A DNA stretch of 64,000 nt from Hymenobacter lapidiphilus (GTDB taxonomy: Bacteria > Bacteroidota > Bacteroidia > Cytophagales > Hymenobacteraceae). The translations under genes and the position numbers were made by a program. The notes below the pieces were generated by a model. It was not told the DNA's origin. It did not search any database and was given only the letters and a program-made list of their open reading frames with translations. Position 1 is the stretch's first letter; the number at the start of each line of letters is the position of its first letter. Shown piece by piece: positions 8,110 to 17,314 of the stretch. Location of the stretch: contig NZ_JABKAU010000019.1 of assembly GCF_013377885.1 (NCBI RefSeq), forward strand, positions 1 through 64,000. Direction: 5' to 3'.

Positions 8110-8275
8110 GTATATGCAGCAGTACGACCGGGAAAGCATTCTACGGGCCAGCGCCGGCAATGCCGGTGCATCAGACGGTGGCCGCTACGGGCGTGAGCGA
8201 GTCCAGCGTTGAGCGCTACCGCCGCTAGTTGGGGTTGCGCCGCCCGGACGCAGAATGAGACAAGACTATTTTGCA
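8110..8275 (+). pseudogene. Decayed helix-turn-helix fragment (transposase-like)
   Basis: Read in pieces, the plus strand gives YMQQYDRESILR, then after a frameshift MPVHQTVAATGVSESSVERYRR, a stop, and LGLRRPDAE. The middle part looks like a helix-turn-helix of the kind at the start of many transposases or resolvases. There is a frameshift near 8160 and an in-frame TAG near 8226, so nothing intact is encoded. The stretch 7926-8463 holds no other gene that I can support. Confidence 0.35.
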
Positions 8276-8438
8276 GCCAAGGATGCGCACTCGAAATCGC
8301 CCCATTCTATTTAATTGTGAGTAAGCTACTTCATTGCTTAAAGCGAAGTATTCTATCCGCATATTAACCTGGCAATTATCAGCTTCCAGGTTTATAATTA
8401 CCAAGCTCTTCCGTTCGTGTTCCCTTCGCCAGAGGTGG

Positions 8439-8446
8439 TATATTTG
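8439..8446 (+). promoter_or_regulatory. Bacteroidota -7 box (TATATTTG) before the PAS kinase
   Basis: TATATTTG matches TAnnTTTG exactly and ends 18 bases before the first ATG of the kinase gene at 8464, so transcription would start only a few bases before translation. No convincing -33 TTTG is present at the expected distance. Confidence 0.5.
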
Positions 8447-8463
8447 GAGTCCGATTTAGCCGC

Positions 8464-11400
8464 TTGCATACAATGAGCTCAACCATTCCTTCGGGCCTGC
8501 CCGTTGCCACGCTGCCCGTTTTGCTGGAGCTGCTTCCCCATGGGGTCGTGTACTACACCCCCCTGTTTGACGCGGCCGGAGAGGTGGTTGATTTCCAGTT
8601 CGCTTACCTGAACGCCGCCGCCCAGCGGCTGCTGGGCCTGTCGGCTCAGCCCGCCGGCAGCTACTTACAGCAATGGCCCGGCGGCGAGGCCGGCGGCACG
8701 TTTGCCCGCCACCGCGACGCGTGGTGGGCAAACGCGCCGGCACAGTTCGATCAGCTATACCCGATTGATGGCCACGAAACGACCTTCCATGTTCATGCTA
8801 CCCGGCTGGAGCAGGGGCTGCTGGTGAGTCTGACACAGGCCAGCGTCCAGCCCGACAACGCGGTAGCGTCATCCCAGTACCCCAGCCCGCCGCACGAGCC
8901 GGCTGCTCTTACCGCGGCTGAAGGCCAGCTGGCCACCTTACGCAATGCCTTTGAGCAGGCGCCAATGGCCATTGCCATCTTTGAGGGGCCGGACTACCTC
9001 GTCAGCTTTGCTAATGCGGAAGTATGCCTGATTTGGGGCCGCCCCCTGGAACAGGTCGTGGGCCGACCCCATTTTGAGGCCCTGCCCGAAGTGGCCGGCC
9101 AAGGCTTTGAAGCCATTTTTGATGACGTGTACCGCACCGGGCGCCCCTGCTTCCTGCGCGAGCAGCTGGTACATATTGACCGCCTCCGGACGGGTGAACT
9201 GGTGCCAAGTTACTTCAACATAGTGTACCAGCCCCAGCGCGATGCCCAACAGCGGGTTACAGGCATTATTACCTCGGCCATGGAGGTAACGGCGCAGGTG
9301 CTGGCCCGCCAGCAGGTGCAGCAGCTCAACGACGAGCTGGAGCTGCGCGTAACGGTCCGCTCGGCCGAGGTGCGGGCTGCCCTGCACGAGGCCGAGCACC
9401 AACGCGAGCAGCTGCGCGAGCAGCAGGGTTTACTGCGTCAGATTCTGGGTCAGGTGCCGGCGGCCGTGGCCACGCTCAGCGGCCCGGGGCACCGGTTCCA
9501 GTTTGTCAATGAACAGTATCAGGCGTTAGTAGGCGGCCGGGCCGTGTTGGGCGCATCGGTGGCTGAACAGCTGCCCGAATTGGCCGAGCAGGGTTTTGTG
9601 GCGCTGCTCGACCGGGTTTACACCTCCGGCCAGCCTCATAGAGGGCAGGATATTGCTCTTATGCTAACCGACCCCCAGACCGGGGTGGCTGTCCAGCACC
9701 ACCTGGACTTTGTGTACCAGCCCCTGTTCGCCGGGCAGCACCAGAGCCAGGGCATTCTGGTGTTTGTGGTCGATGTGACCGACAAGGTGCTGGCCCGCCG
9801 CCAGGCCGACACGCTGCAAGGGGCCGCGCTGGCCGCCGTGCAGCGCAAAGCCCAGCAGCGCCAGGAGCTCTACCAGGTGTTTGCCCAGTCGCCGGTAGCC
9901 ATTGTTTTGCTGCGCGAGCCCGACCACCGCATCGAGTATTTCAACACCGCCTTCGAGGAGCTTTTTCCGCCCGAAGAATGGACGGGCGAGGATATGCATG
10001 GCCACCGGCTAACCGAAGTGTACCCACGACTTAAACTGGCCGGGCTGCTTTCGCTGCTCGACCGCGTGTTTGCCACCGGCGAGCCGCAGGCCGTGCTGGA
10101 TATGCCCCTGGCCGACCTGCAACCCGGCAGCCCGCGCTACGTCACCTTCTCTTACCAGGCCTACCGCGAGCAGGGCCGGATTGTGGGTGTGGCCGCCTTC
10201 ATCTACGACGTGACCGAGCAGGTGGTGGGCCGTCGGGAGGCCGACACGCTGCAGGCGGCCCTGCTGGCCGGAGCCCAGCGCAGCGCCGCGGAGCGCCAGG
10301 AGCTGCTCAGCCTCTTTGAGCGGGCCCCGGTAGCCGTGGCCCTGCTGCGCGAGCCCGACCACCGCATCGAGTACTTCAATACCGCCTTCGAGGAGCTGTA
10401 TCCGGGCCAGAACCTGCTGGGCCGGCCCTTAGTGGCGGCGTACCCCGCCCTGGCGACGGCCGATGTTATTGGCCGCCTCGACCGGGTATTCGAAACCGGC
10501 GAAACATACCAGAGCCTGGAGCAGCCGCTGCGCACAACGGAGTCGGGCGGGCCGCCGCGCTACATTACGTTCACCTACCAGGCCTACCGCGAGCACGAGC
10601 ACATTGCCGGGGTGGCCGTCTTTATTCACGAAGTAACCGAGCAAGTGCGCGCCCGCCAGGCCCGGCAGGCGCAGCAGGAGTTGGTCGAAACGGTGTTTGA
10701 GCAGTCGCCCATGGCCATCTGGGTGGCGGAAGGGCCGGAGTACGTTTTCAGCATAGTTAATCCGCTCATGGAACAGATTCTGGGCCGCCCCCGGCAGCAG
10801 CTGCTGGGCCGGCCCTACCTGGAGGTGATGACGGAGCTGGTGGGCCAGGGCCTGCCGGAGCTGCTGGGCACGGTGTGGGAAAGCGGCGAAATGCTGTCGG
10901 TGAAGGAACTGCCGGCGCGCCTGGCTTACCACCGGCCCGACGAGCTGGGCTATTTCAGCTTCGTGTTCCAGCCCCTGCGCGATGCCCAGGGACAGGTGGC
11001 GCAGATTGCGTGCGTGGCGATTGAGGTGACCGACCAGGTGCGGGCCCGCCAGCAGGTACAGCGGCTCAATGAGGAGCTGGCCGCCATCAACCAGGAAATG
11101 CAGGCCACCAACCAGCAGCTGCACGACACTAATACCCGCCTGCTGCGGACCAATACTGACCTGGACACCTTCGTTTATACCGCCTCGCACGACCTGAAGG
11201 CCCCGATTTCCAACATCGAGGGCCTGCTGCTGGCCCTGCGCCAGCAGTTGCCCCCAGAGGCGCTGCAGGCCGAGATGGTCCCGCGCCTGTTCGATATGAT
11301 GGAGGACTCAGTGGTCCGCTTTCAGCAAACCATTGGCCACCTCACCGACATCTCGCAGCTGCAGCTGGCCGAAGTGCCCGAGACAACGGACCTACCCGAA

Positions 11401-11823
11401 CTCATCCGCGGGGTGCGCCTCGACCTGGCCCCGTTGCTGGAAACGGCCGACATCACGCTCACAGTGGAGGTGGACGGTTGCCAGGATGTGCGCGTGGCGC
11501 CCAAAACGCTGCGCTCGGTGGTCTATAATCTGCTGAGCAACGCCGTGAAGTACCGGGCCTTTGACCGGCCGGCCCTGGTGCAGCTGCGCGCCCGTTGTAC
11601 TCCCGGCCACCTGGTGCTGGTGGTGCAGGATAACGGCCTGGGCCTGACAAGCGCGCAGCAGGGCGAGCTGTTTGGCATGTTCCGCCGCATGCACACCCAC
11701 GTCCAGGGCTCGGGGGTGGGCCTGTTCATGGTGAAGCGGCTGGTGGAAAATGCCGGTGGCACCATTACGGTGGAGAGCCAGGCGGGCGTGGGCTCCACCT
11801 TCACTGTGTCGTTACCTGCCTAG
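8464..11823 (+). CDS. Multi-PAS sensor histidine kinase
   Basis: This 1119-residue protein has no membrane segment and should be cytosolic. PAS-type domains start near residues 20, 159, 322, 469, 614 and 739. A coiled coil (about 862-900) leads to a HisKA domain with the phospho-acceptor His in SHDLKAPISN near 910. The HATPase domain (about 1000-1119) has the N box NLLSNAVKY, the G1 box DNGLGL and the G2 box GSGVGLFMVK. The PAS domains near 469 and 614 are almost identical around LLREPDHRIEYFNTAFEEL, including at DNA level, which points to recent internal duplication. No receiver domain is fused and no response regulator lies next to it, so it probably signals to an unlinked partner. The second ATG (8473) is an equally possible start. 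Confidence 0.9.
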   Translation: MHTMSSTIPSGLPVATLPVLLELLPHGVVYYTPLFDAAGEVVDFQFAYLNAAAQRLLGLSAQPAGSYLQQWPGGEAGGTFARHRDAWWANAPAQFDQLYPIDGHETTFHVHATRLEQGLLVSLTQASVQPDNAVASSQYPSPPHEPAALTAAEGQLATLRNAFEQAPMAIAIFEGPDYLVSFANAEVCLIWGRPLEQVVGRPHFEALPEVAGQGFEAIFDDVYRTGRPCFLREQLVHIDRLRTGELVPSYFNIVYQPQRDAQQRVTGIITSAMEVTAQVLARQQVQQLNDELELRVTVRSAEVRAALHEAEHQREQLREQQGLLRQILGQVPAAVATLSGPGHRFQFVNEQYQALVGGRAVLGASVAEQLPELAEQGFVALLDRVYTSGQPHRGQDIALMLTDPQTGVAVQHHLDFVYQPLFAGQHQSQGILVFVVDVTDKVLARRQADTLQGAALAAVQRKAQQRQELYQVFAQSPVAIVLLREPDHRIEYFNTAFEELFPPEEWTGEDMHGHRLTEVYPRLKLAGLLSLLDRVFATGEPQAVLDMPLADLQPGSPRYVTFSYQAYREQGRIVGVAAFIYDVTEQVVGRREADTLQAALLAGAQRSAAERQELLSLFERAPVAVALLREPDHRIEYFNTAFEELYPGQNLLGRPLVAAYPALATADVIGRLDRVFETGETYQSLEQPLRTTESGGPPRYITFTYQAYREHEHIAGVAVFIHEVTEQVRARQARQAQQELVETVFEQSPMAIWVAEGPEYVFSIVNPLMEQILGRPRQQLLGRPYLEVMTELVGQGLPELLGTVWESGEMLSVKELPARLAYHRPDELGYFSFVFQPLRDAQGQVAQIACVAIEVTDQVRARQQVQRLNEELAAINQEMQATNQQLHDTNTRLLRTNTDLDTFVYTASHDLKAPISNIEGLLLALRQQLPPEALQAEMVPRLFDMMEDSVVRFQQTIGHLTDISQLQLAEVPETTDLPELIRGVRLDLAPLLETADITLTVEVDGCQDVRVAPKTLRSVVYNLLSNAVKYRAFDRPALVQLRARCTPGHLVLVVQDNGLGLTSAQQGELFGMFRRMHTHVQGSGVGLFMVKRLVENAGGTITVESQAGVGSTFTVSLPA

Positions 11824-12135
11824 AATCAAAGGGAAGGACAGATACAAAGCGCCCCAGACAAAGCGGCGTTTCGTAAGCCCGAACCCCGTCGCCATTACCA
11901 GAAGGAGCAAACAGCATTCAGGAGCAGCAGGAGAGGCTCCCCCGCCCCCTTTTGTTGCTGAGTTGGGTCGCTTAACCTACTACTCCTTGTCGGACAGGCC
12001 TTGGAATCGGGGTGGGTTTTGGCCTAGCATTTCTACTACCTTCGTGTAGCCTATTTCCTGGTTAGCGGCCGACTTAGGGAGTGGAAATTATTGCCTGTTA
12101 AGGGCCCTTACATATACCATTAGCTACCCCACTTT
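11824..12135. other. Intergenic region, no gene seen
   Basis: There is no supported reading frame. A TTTTG followed after 15 bases by TACCTTCG (about 12017-12044) could be a weak Bacteroidota promoter for the amidohydrolase gene that starts at 12136. Confidence 0.4.
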
Positions 12136-13419
12136 ATGCGAATTTTAGTTCTTGCCCTGTTGACCATTGGGCTGCTTGGCCGCAGTGAACTGGGTTGGTC
12201 ACAGGCTACTGCCCCGTTGGTCATCACCCATGTAAACGTGATTCCAATGAACCAAGACACCGTGTTACGCCGGCAGACGGTTCTCATCGAACGGGGGCAA
12301 ATCAAGATTATCGGGGCGGCTAACCGGGTTAAATCACCGGCGGGGGCTGTGCGGCTCAATGGCCGAGGCAAATACCTGCTACCCGGCCTGGTAGACACGC
12401 ACGCGCATTTGCCGGGCAAGGAGGGCACCTTGCATCCGTTGAACACGTATTTTCGGCTGCAACTCGCAGCTGGTGTAGTGGGTTTGCGCAGTATGCGAGG
12501 TGATTCCAGCCACCTACACTGGCGCGACAGCCTGCGCCGCACCGCCGCCCTGGCCCCCCGCCTTTATCTCGGTTCTCCTGTATTCAACCGCGACCAAAGC
12601 TATTCCGCTCGGAAAGGCCGCGCTATACTGGCGCGCTACCAAACCAGCGGCTACGACTTTGCCAAATACCTGGGCGGCCTGACGGTCCCGCAATACGACT
12701 CACTGCTGACCGATGCCCACCAGTTGGGGTTCAAAGTGGCCGGGCATGCGCCCGCCAGCGGGGTGGGCGGGGCCGTAGCCGCCCGGATGGCCTCCATTGA
12801 GCACATTGAGGCATTTATCCGTGCCTACCAGCAGGATTCGGTTCAGTTACAGCAACTGGCCCGGCAAATGGCGGCCGACCAGATCTTTACCTGCCCTGAT
12901 TTGTATTGGTACGAAGTCAATTGGCTTCAGTACCCGCTCGACTATTTGCAACGCCTGCCAGGCTTGGCCTACGTTAGTTCCCCGGTGCGCCAGGAGTGGC
13001 AGCAATGGTGGACGACCCAGAACCAGCAGCTCCCCCCGGCGGCTCGCCCCCAGTTCACGGCAGCGCTGCGGACGTACGGCCAGGCTTTTCGCATCATGCA
13101 CAAGGCCGGGGTCCAGTTTCTAATCAGCCCCGGTGATGGACCTTTTGTGGTGCCTGGTTACGGCATGGCTCAAGAATTGGGCTTGCTCGTAAAACTGGGC
13201 CTGAGCCCCTACGAGGCGCTCCGGGCGGCGACCTACAATGCGGCCGTTTGGCTGGGCGAGCAAGACCAGCGCGGCACCCTGGAACCCGGCAAAGCCGCGG
13301 ATCTGGTGCTGCTTGATGCCAACCCTTTAGAAAACATTGCGAACATAGGCCGCGTGCGTGGGGTCGTGCTGAACGGGCGCTGGGTATCCGTGGCGCAACT
13401 GCTGCCCGCCCAACCCTAA
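12136..13419 (+). CDS. Secreted amidohydrolase family protein
   Basis: The 427-residue protein has a signal peptide (about residues 1-23, ending near GWSQA) and an amidohydrolase fold of the imidazolonepropionase/prolidase-like group. The first metal motif is DTHAHLPG near residue 92. Further family features are GHAPASG near 203 and EHIEAF near 220 for later metal ligands, ISPGDGPF near 332 for the catalytic Asp region, and the C-terminal signature GTLEPGKAADLVLLDANPL. It would act in the periplasm or at the cell surface. Substrates of this group vary (peptides, cyclic amides, lactones), so none is assigned. It stands alone between two kinase genes, with convergent transcription to the downstream kinase. 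Confidence 0.85.
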   Translation: MRILVLALLTIGLLGRSELGWSQATAPLVITHVNVIPMNQDTVLRRQTVLIERGQIKIIGAANRVKSPAGAVRLNGRGKYLLPGLVDTHAHLPGKEGTLHPLNTYFRLQLAAGVVGLRSMRGDSSHLHWRDSLRRTAALAPRLYLGSPVFNRDQSYSARKGRAILARYQTSGYDFAKYLGGLTVPQYDSLLTDAHQLGFKVAGHAPASGVGGAVAARMASIEHIEAFIRAYQQDSVQLQQLARQMAADQIFTCPDLYWYEVNWLQYPLDYLQRLPGLAYVSSPVRQEWQQWWTTQNQQLPPAARPQFTAALRTYGQAFRIMHKAGVQFLISPGDGPFVVPGYGMAQELGLLVKLGLSPYEALRAATYNAAVWLGEQDQRGTLEPGKAADLVLLDANPLENIANIGRVRGVVLNGRWVSVAQLLPAQP

Positions 13420-13699
13420 TAACCGAGACTGCTTTATTGAACCAAGTTTGCGGCCCGTATAAGCTCTTTCTACATCTTGTAAACGACGACCGTTCTTAAC
13501 ATGTAACTCCGTAGCTTCGGAATATGCCGGCGGCTGCCAAGCTGTCGGTAATATCATAAAACTTGAAAGGCCATCCCTATTCTTTAACAACACCCACCAT
13601 TGTGGTGCGCTCCCATACGTTGAATGGCGACATGCTGTGGGTAAAGCTCTCTTTTGATGTTCATTTATGCCCTAACCTGGATTGCTTAGTGAGCTGGGC

Positions 13700-16594
13700 T
13701 TAGGCAAGGCCCTGGGAGAGTGACTGTTGCTTTTGCTCCAGCTCCTGGGCGGCCTGGGCGCAGGCCGTTTCTATCTTCAGAAACAAGGACAGCAAGTTGG
13801 CCATGGTCTCCCGGCTGGCCCCGGCACCATCGGCAATCAGCTTAACGGACAGTTCCTGAATGGCTTTGGCAATGCTCTCGTAGGCCGGGTCCATGCCCAT
13901 TGTGGCAAAGGTGGGAATAACGGAATGCGTGGCGTACTTGAGCGCTGCCCAATCCTTTTCGGCAATAGCCTTTTTCATGGTTTGCACCAGCTGCGGAATT
14001 TCCTGCAGATAGAGGCCAATCATTTCGGCCATGCGGGCGTCGCTCTTTGTAATTCGTCTCAGGTAGTCGAAGTTGATGCAGATCTGGGATGGAGCGGGCC
14101 GGGAGACGGCGGCGGGCACCGCTGCAATTTGGCTGAAAGCAGGCTGCTTTAAGTACTTGATGATTTTGCTGTAGAGCAGGTTTTCATCAACGGGCTTAGA
14201 GATGTAGTCGTTCATGCCCACGGCCGTGCATTTGCCAAGGTCCACTGTCGTCACGTCGGCCGTCAAGGCAATAATGGGCACACGCAGGCCTAGCTCATTT
14301 CGAATATATTCGGTGGCCTCAAAGCCATTCATGACCGGCATCTGCAGATCCATCAGCACCAGGTCGTAGCGAGTGGCCTGCAGCATTTCGATGGCTATTT
14401 TGCCGTTGGTGGCCACCTCCATCGCAAAGCCAAAACCCTCCAGCAGCGTCCTCATTAAGAGCTGATTGAGCGCGATGTCTTCTACCACTAGTATTTTAAC
14501 ATCCTCGAAGCCGGTTTCCAACTCGATAGTCGGGCCCGACTCGTCGTTGGCTTTCTCGGTGGTTTTGCCAAAGCTGAGGATAAAGCTAAAGGTGGAGCCC
14601 ACGCCCAGCTGGCTTTTTACGGTGGTCGTGCCGCCCTGGAGTTCTACCAGGTTCTTAACAATGGCCAGCCCCAGCCCCGTGCCGCCGTACAGGCGGTTGG
14701 TCCCACTGGTGGCCTGCTGGAAGTCGTCGAACACGGTGCCCAGCTTTTCCTCCTCAATGCCAATGCCCGTGTCGGTGACGGCAAACTCCAGGATAACCTT
14801 TTCCTGGTCCTGCACCAGCATCCGCACACCCAATGTAATGGTGCCCTTGCTCGTGAACTTGACGGCGTTGCTCACCAGGTTGATGATGATCTGGTGCAGC
14901 CGGACCGGGTCTCCCACCAATACTTCCGGAATTTTAGCGTCGTAATCCAGCACCAGGGCCAGGTTCTGCTCCTGCGCCTTGGCTTCAAATAAGCGCACCA
15001 TGGCCGCTACTGACGCCGAGAGCTTGAAGGGAATTTGCTCAAAAGTCATCTTACCCGCATCTACCTTGGCCAGGTCCAGGATGTCGTTGATGAGCACGAT
15101 GAGCGTGTCGCCGCTGAGTTTGATGGCTGTCAGGTACTGCTTCTGCTTGTCGGTCAGCTCGGTTTTGAGCAACACCTTCGTGAACCCGATGATGGCGTTC
15201 ATGGGCGTCCGGATCTCGTGGCTCATGTTGCTCAGAAACTGCTGCTTGGCCTTCACCGCACTCTCGGCTTTGGCCTGGGCTTCTTCGGCCCGCACCGTGG
15301 CGCGCTCGGCTGCAAATTTGGCCTCAATCAGCTCGGTGGCAATGCGCTTTTGGTCGGTTACATCGCGCGCCACAATCACCACGCCCAACACCTTGCCCTC
15401 GTCGTTCTTGTACACTGAGCCGTTGAAGAGCACATCCGTCAGCTTGCCGTCTTTGTGCCGTAGCGTAAGGGGGGAATCGGCCACGGTGCCCTTGGCAAAT
15501 ACGGCCTCGTACACTTCGCGCGCCATCTGCGGATCGGTGAAGTAGACGAAGAAATCCGACCCGATCAGCTGGTCGCGGCCGCGGCCCGTGATTCTGATCG
15601 TGGCCTGGTTCATGTCCGTAATTTTCCCCTCCGGGCTGATGGTAACCAACGGGTCGCGACTGGCCTCAATCAGTCCCCGGGCATAGTTGGCCAGGCGTAG
15701 CTCCGCCGCCCGCTTCACCTTCTCGCCGTTCTGAAACGCCAACTCGACGTTGGCAATGACCAATTCGGCGGCCCGTTTTTCCTTTTCGTCGTTTTGAAAT
15801 GCCAGCTCCACGTTGGCAATGCTCAACTCCTGGGCACGCTTTTCTTTCTCGTCGTTCTGAAACGCGAGTTCCGCATTCGCGATAAGAAGCTCCTGGGCCC
15901 GCTTTTCTTTCTCGTCGTTCTGAAACGCGAGTTCCGCATTCGCAATAAGGAGCTCCTGAGCCCGCTTCTCCTTTTCTTCGTTCTGATAAGCCAATTCTTT
16001 GTTGGCAATGCTGAGCTCGGCCGCCCGCTTTTCCTTCTCATCGTTCTGAAATGCCAGCTCCGTATTGGCGACACTCAGCTCCTGGGCCCGCTTTTCCTTT
16101 TCATCGTTCTGGTAGGCCAGCTCTGTATTGGCGATGCTGAGCTCGTCGGCCCGCTTTTCCTTTTCGTTGTACTGAAACGCCAACTCCTTATTGGCAATGC
16201 CCAGCTCCGTGGCCCAGGTTTTCCCGATTGCTTCCCGAACCACCAGCACGGCGCCCAGCACGGTGCCCTGGTCGTCCCTATGCACGGATCCATCAAACAA
16301 AATGTCGGTCAGCACGCCATTGCGGTGACGCAGCGTGAATGGCACGTTACTGACCGCCCCGCGGGCCATCACTTCCTGGCAGGCCTGCCACACCAGTTTC
16401 GGCTCGGTAAAAAAGGCAAAAAAGTTAGCCCCCATCAGCGCAGCACGCTCCACTCCTGTTAGCGTTACTGCGGCCTCATTGAGGTCGAGGATATTACCCG
16501 CTACATCAACCGTCACCAATGTATCGGGGCTGGCTTCAATCAAGCGCCGGTATTTGTTTTCGCTTTCCTTCATCGGGGGTGGTTCGCTGGCCAT
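13700..16594 (-). CDS. Hybrid sensor histidine kinase (PAS, repeat linker, PAS, HisKA, HATPase, REC, HPt)
   Basis: The 964-residue cytosolic protein begins with a PAS domain (about 10-125), followed by eight tandem 21-residue repeats (134-301) of the type ANxELAFQNDEKEKRAxELxI that should form one long coiled coil. A second PAS domain (about 305-420) and a HisKA domain follow, with the His in SHEIRTPMN near 460. The HATPase domain (about 565-680) has DTGIGIEEE and GTGLGLAIVKN. A receiver domain (about 705-820) has its Asp in VLMDLQMPVMNG. The C-terminal HPt domain has its His in YATHSV near 890. It is a complete phosphorelay in one chain and should pass phosphate to an unlinked response regulator. 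Confidence 0.92.
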   Translation of the reverse strand: MASEPPPMKESENKYRRLIEASPDTLVTVDVAGNILDLNEAAVTLTGVERAALMGANFFAFFTEPKLVWQACQEVMARGAVSNVPFTLRHRNGVLTDILFDGSVHRDDQGTVLGAVLVVREAIGKTWATELGIANKELAFQYNEKEKRADELSIANTELAYQNDEKEKRAQELSVANTELAFQNDEKEKRAAELSIANKELAYQNEEKEKRAQELLIANAELAFQNDEKEKRAQELLIANAELAFQNDEKEKRAQELSIANVELAFQNDEKEKRAAELVIANVELAFQNGEKVKRAAELRLANYARGLIEASRDPLVTISPEGKITDMNQATIRITGRGRDQLIGSDFFVYFTDPQMAREVYEAVFAKGTVADSPLTLRHKDGKLTDVLFNGSVYKNDEGKVLGVVIVARDVTDQKRIATELIEAKFAAERATVRAEEAQAKAESAVKAKQQFLSNMSHEIRTPMNAIIGFTKVLLKTELTDKQKQYLTAIKLSGDTLIVLINDILDLAKVDAGKMTFEQIPFKLSASVAAMVRLFEAKAQEQNLALVLDYDAKIPEVLVGDPVRLHQIIINLVSNAVKFTSKGTITLGVRMLVQDQEKVILEFAVTDTGIGIEEEKLGTVFDDFQQATSGTNRLYGGTGLGLAIVKNLVELQGGTTTVKSQLGVGSTFSFILSFGKTTEKANDESGPTIELETGFEDVKILVVEDIALNQLLMRTLLEGFGFAMEVATNGKIAIEMLQATRYDLVLMDLQMPVMNGFEATEYIRNELGLRVPIIALTADVTTVDLGKCTAVGMNDYISKPVDENLLYSKIIKYLKQPAFSQIAAVPAAVSRPAPSQICINFDYLRRITKSDARMAEMIGLYLQEIPQLVQTMKKAIAEKDWAALKYATHSVIPTFATMGMDPAYESIAKAIQELSVKLIADGAGASRETMANLLSLFLKIETACAQAAQELEQKQQSLSQGLA
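15692..16195 (-). repeat. Eight tandem 63-bp repeats inside the hybrid kinase gene
   Basis: Eight in-frame units of exactly 63 bases encode variants of ANAELAFQNDEKEKRAQELL. Two adjacent units (5 and 6) are nearly identical at DNA level. The unit is three heptads long, so gain or loss of a unit keeps both the reading frame and the coiled-coil register. Length variation between strains is therefore likely. Confidence 0.9.
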
Positions 16595-17009
16595 GAAGGC
16601 AAGCGCTTAAGTAAAAATAGTTGCAGATGGAGCTAGCCCATTGTACGACGGGAGGCCTTACTCTATGAACGTTGCGCCAGATTAGTGTAATACAAAATCC
16701 AGCACAATGACATATTCAGCATACAGCCGGCTTCCAAGTAAAGTACCACCTTTATGCAGCAAGGAGTTTTTATACGTAAAGCGCACCAATAGTGGTCCAA
16801 ATGCCACCAAATAGTCGACGACCACAAATTAAGACGCGTTGGTGGTCATAGTAGGCTGCCGAGCATCGGCTGGGTCATGTACAATTGCCACGCCGCCCCA
16901 GCGCAGCACCGTCCATAGCCCGGACGTGTCGTCGCCGAGGTAGCAGGTGTGCCTAAATTGGCTTTGGCGCTGGCCAGGGCGGAGCACACGTATTCAGTAA
17001 ATCATTCGT
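16595..17009. other. Intergenic region, no intact gene seen
   Basis: There is no supported reading frame. On the minus strand a short coding-like piece (CYLGDDTSGLWTVLRWGG, about 16880-16950) lacks a start and may be a fragment of a lost gene, but I cannot assign it. Confidence 0.4.
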
Positions 17010-17097
17010 GGCGGTTGCAGAACTCAGTCGAGGAACTCGTGCTGGGTTCTGCAACCGCCAATGAAAACTCGCAAATAGGCGAGAAGGCGGTTTTTTT
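17010..17097 (+). ncRNA. Two mutually exclusive hairpins ending in a terminator
   Basis: The first hairpin has exact 14-bp arms, GGCGGTTGCAGAAC (17010-17023) and GTTCTGCAACCGCC (17046-17059), with an inner CGAG-GAA-CTCG stem. The second uses the CCGCC at 17055-17059 again as its 5' arm: CCGCC, CTCGC (17068-17072), GCGAG (17079-17083), GGCGG (17086-17090), followed by seven T residues. The two cannot form at the same time, which is the layout of an attenuator. No gene follows closely on the plus strand, so it may instead be the 3' end of an unrecognised small RNA. Confidence 0.5.
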
Positions 17098-17172
17098 GTG
17101 AGTCTTTATAATAGCGACAACCGTTCGTTGAACGAGTGGGAGGGCTCTGCAACAGCCACGACCGTTTTAAGC

Positions 17173-17250
17173 GGAAAAAGCTGTCGACATTTCTCAGGAC
17201 GAGACACACCTTTTAAAAAAGCTGTCAACCTATTTCCGGACGGGACAGCT
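17173..17250. repeat. Two diverged copies of a 35-bp motif
   Basis: AAAAAGCTGTCGACATTTCT with GGACGAGACA (about 17174-17203) recurs as AAAAAGCTGTCAACCTATTT with CCGGACGGGACA (about 17216-17248). The tail GGACGGGACAG resembles sequence at insertion-sequence ends, so these may be solo ends of lost elements. There is no transposase nearby. Confidence 0.45.
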
Positions 17251-17256
17251 GTTATA

Positions 17257-17292
17257 GAAAAGCCCCATCTACACGGGTAGATGGGGCTTTTC
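17257..17292. terminator. Strong bidirectional hairpin terminator
   Basis: GAAAAGCCCCATCTAC (17257-17272) is an exact inverted repeat of GTAGATGGGGCTTTTC (17277-17292) with a 4-base loop. It lies 22 bases downstream of the small minus-strand gene at 17315 and is well placed to end its transcript. Confidence 0.85.
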
Positions 17293-17314
17293 TTGCGGCG
17301 AAAGCCAGCGGGAA

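Noticed and set aside
15692..16195. CRISPR array
   Set aside because: The 63-bp repeats are contiguous, coding and without spacers. They form a coiled-coil linker.
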